The notes beneath the pieces were generated by a model. That model was not told where the DNA came from and did not search any database. It saw nothing but the letters and a program-made list of their open reading frames with translations. A stretch of DNA of 6,241 nucleotides from Phycisphaerales bacterium (GTDB lineage Bacteria > Planctomycetota > Phycisphaerae > Sedimentisphaerales > Anaerohalosphaeraceae): contig DRGS01000084.1 in assembly GCA_011053245.1 (NCBI GenBank), forward strand, positions 1 through 6,241. The letters are read 5' to 3'. Below are positions 5,502 to 6,241 of the stretch, one piece after another. Every line of letters starts with the position of its first letter. Within the stretch, counting starts at the first letter, position 1. The position numbers and the translations under genes are program-made.

Positions 5502-6241
5502 TTACGGTACATCAAGGCAGTCAGGCGTAAAACCGGTATTTGCCCAGCCAGCTACCAATACAATCAAGTCGTTACCACCTACACGATAGTAACCTGTAAA
5601 AGGGCTACCTTCCTGAGTATGTTCAAAATCCGCACAGACAAACGGAACCCCGTTTGAGTCTACCTGATCAACCTCGGCATTTACTACTGCCCATGCCGCA
5701 ACAAGGGTTATCAGGTCATTACCGCCAACTGAATAGTAACCTGTAAAAGGACTACCTTCTTTTGGTAGCCCAGTGCTGTCGCCATAGCATTGATACGATT
5801 CCCATACGTCAGGACTGGTCTCGTCACCACACCAGCATTCAGGACCTTCGTCTACGCCATTCATTCCGAGGTATGTACCTACAAGAAGCCACTGAGAATA
5901 ATCAGGATGATCCGTTGGGAAGCAACCGCTTGGAGGTATAACAACAGCTACACCCGTAGCAGCGGCAAAGTTAGTCGGGATATCACTGCCAACTGCACCT
6001 GTCGCACTGCGAAGAGTATCAGCCTCAATCGTAATAGTACCAGCAGTTCCACTCAGTTGGAGCGTGATCAGGTCACCTGACATGTCACCTGCAACCTGAC
6101 CGCCACCCTGATCAAGGACGCCCACCGAAATACTAAAAGGTCCGGCAGTTGGCATCGCGAGATTTCCGGGGCCAGCGGGATCAGCAATGGGATTTCCATC
6201 GCCAATGGCATAAGTACCAGCGTTATCGTAAGCGTGATCCA
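5502..6241 (-). CDS. Secreted protein with duplicated C-terminal dockerin-like repeats, 5' end missing
   Basis: Only the last 245 residues are in the window; the frame stays open through the right edge, so the internal ATG at 6155 is not taken as the start. The first 95 visible residues are Gly/Asp/Thr-rich beta structure ('GDLITLQLSGTAGTITIEAD') resembling the end of surface beta-sandwich domains in Phycisphaerae as I recall them. Then comes a Cys-rich linker including 'CWCG' and 'QCYGD', followed by two copies of 'EGSPFTGYY.VGGNDLI.LVA.W' at visible residues 161–183 and 210–232. 'VGGNDLI.LV' recalls the helix of dockerin-type calcium-binding repeats, although the acidic loop is degenerate (GDSTG; ADFEHT). 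Six cysteines (visible residues 106, 135, 137, 151, 202, 241) may form disulfides. It ends without a sorting signal. The function of the missing N-terminus, possibly a catalytic or adhesion domain, cannot be judged. The protein is probably extracellular and may dock to a partner. Confidence 0.72.
   Translation of the reverse strand, partial: DHAYDNAGTYAIGDGNPIADPAGPGNLAMPTAGPFSISVGVLDQGGGQVAGDMSGDLITLQLSGTAGTITIEADTLRSATGAVGSDIPTNFAAATGVAVVIPPSGCFPTDHPDYSQWLLVGTYLGMNGVDEGPECWCGDETSPDVWESYQCYGDSTGLPKEGSPFTGYYSVGGNDLITLVAAWAVVNAEVDQVDSNGVPFVCADFEHTQEGSPFTGYYRVGGNDLIVLVAGWANTGFTPDCLDVP
5544..5612 (-). repeat. Dockerin-like repeat unit, second copy
   Basis: These 69 bases encode 23 residues from 'EGSPFTGYYRVGGNDL' to 'LVAGW', 20 of 23 identical to the copy at 5691–5759. 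The first 27 bases match at 26 of 27 positions, while the rest differs mainly at synonymous positions. The copy is preceded by 'CADFEHT' and sits 13 residues from the protein's end. Confidence 0.85.
5691..5759 (-). repeat. Dockerin-like repeat unit, first copy
   Basis: These 69 bases encode 23 residues from 'EGSPFTGYYSVGGNDL' to 'LVAAW', preceded by 'CYGDSTGLPK'. Starts of the two copies are 147 bases (49 residues) apart, matching a duplicated two-helix module joined by the linker 'VVNAEVDQVDSNGVPFV'. Confidence 0.85.

Noticed and set aside
5790..6080. Plus-strand open frame of 96 codons
   Set aside because: It is antisense to the dockerin-like protein and has no family resemblance.
6153..6155. 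ATG as the start of the dockerin-like protein
   Set aside because: The same frame continues upstream without a stop to 6241 with matching composition (DHAYDNAGTYAIGDG), and no signal peptide follows the ATG.
1..6241. tRNA, rRNA, CRISPR array, insertion sequence or attachment site
   Set aside because: No regular spaced repeats, cloverleaf-like segment, transposase or terminal inverted repeats were seen. The only protein-level repeats belong to the two repeat-bearing genes.

Overview
The window looks like a chromosomal stretch of a Planctomycetota bacterium, most likely class Phycisphaerae (Sedimentisphaerales-like). This is inferred from features seen together: a PEP-CTERM secreted protein ending VPEP–hydrophobic–RRKK, a secreted protein ending in two 'EGSPFTGYY.VGGNDL' dockerin-like repeats, an AFTLIE-type pseudopilin, and an ECF sigma factor coupled to a very large zinc-finger anti-sigma protein. 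I ran no database search, so the taxonomy rests on recalled family resemblance.

Left part (1–2511, minus strand): an ECF sigma factor (start reassigned to a GTG at 2511) overlaps by 8 nt a membrane anti-sigma factor that starts at 1979 and runs off the left edge. About 659 residues of it are visible: a zf-HC2 zinc finger, one transmembrane helix, a helical HEAT-like stretch and at least five carboxypeptidase-regulatory-like beta-sandwich repeats. Together they form a trans-envelope signalling unit in which the anti-sigma holds the sigma at the membrane until an outside or mechanical cue acts.

Middle (2727–4178, plus strand): a clear PLP fold-type IV D-amino-acid aminotransferase (dat) is divergent from the sigma gene. 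It is followed by a stand-alone type II secretion/type IV pilin-like pseudopilin with Ala, not Gly, before the cleavage site.

Right part (4218–6241, minus strand): three envelope or secreted proteins lie in tandem. Reading in the direction of transcription, they are the C-terminal 245 residues of a large secreted protein with duplicated dockerin-like repeats (5' end beyond the window), a small PEP-CTERM protein with a weak cohesin-like look, and a 185-residue lipoprotein. A strong intrinsic terminator separates the PEP-CTERM gene from the lipoprotein gene, and a plausible sigma70-type promoter for the lipoprotein follows it. A 14-bp perfect palindrome sits just upstream of the PEP-CTERM ribosome binding site.

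No RNA genes, CRISPR arrays, insertion sequences or integration sites were seen. The most interesting leads are the oversized anti-sigma sensor, the recently duplicated dockerin-like repeats beside a PEP-CTERM protein, and the palindrome in that protein's leader. None of these proves a new system.
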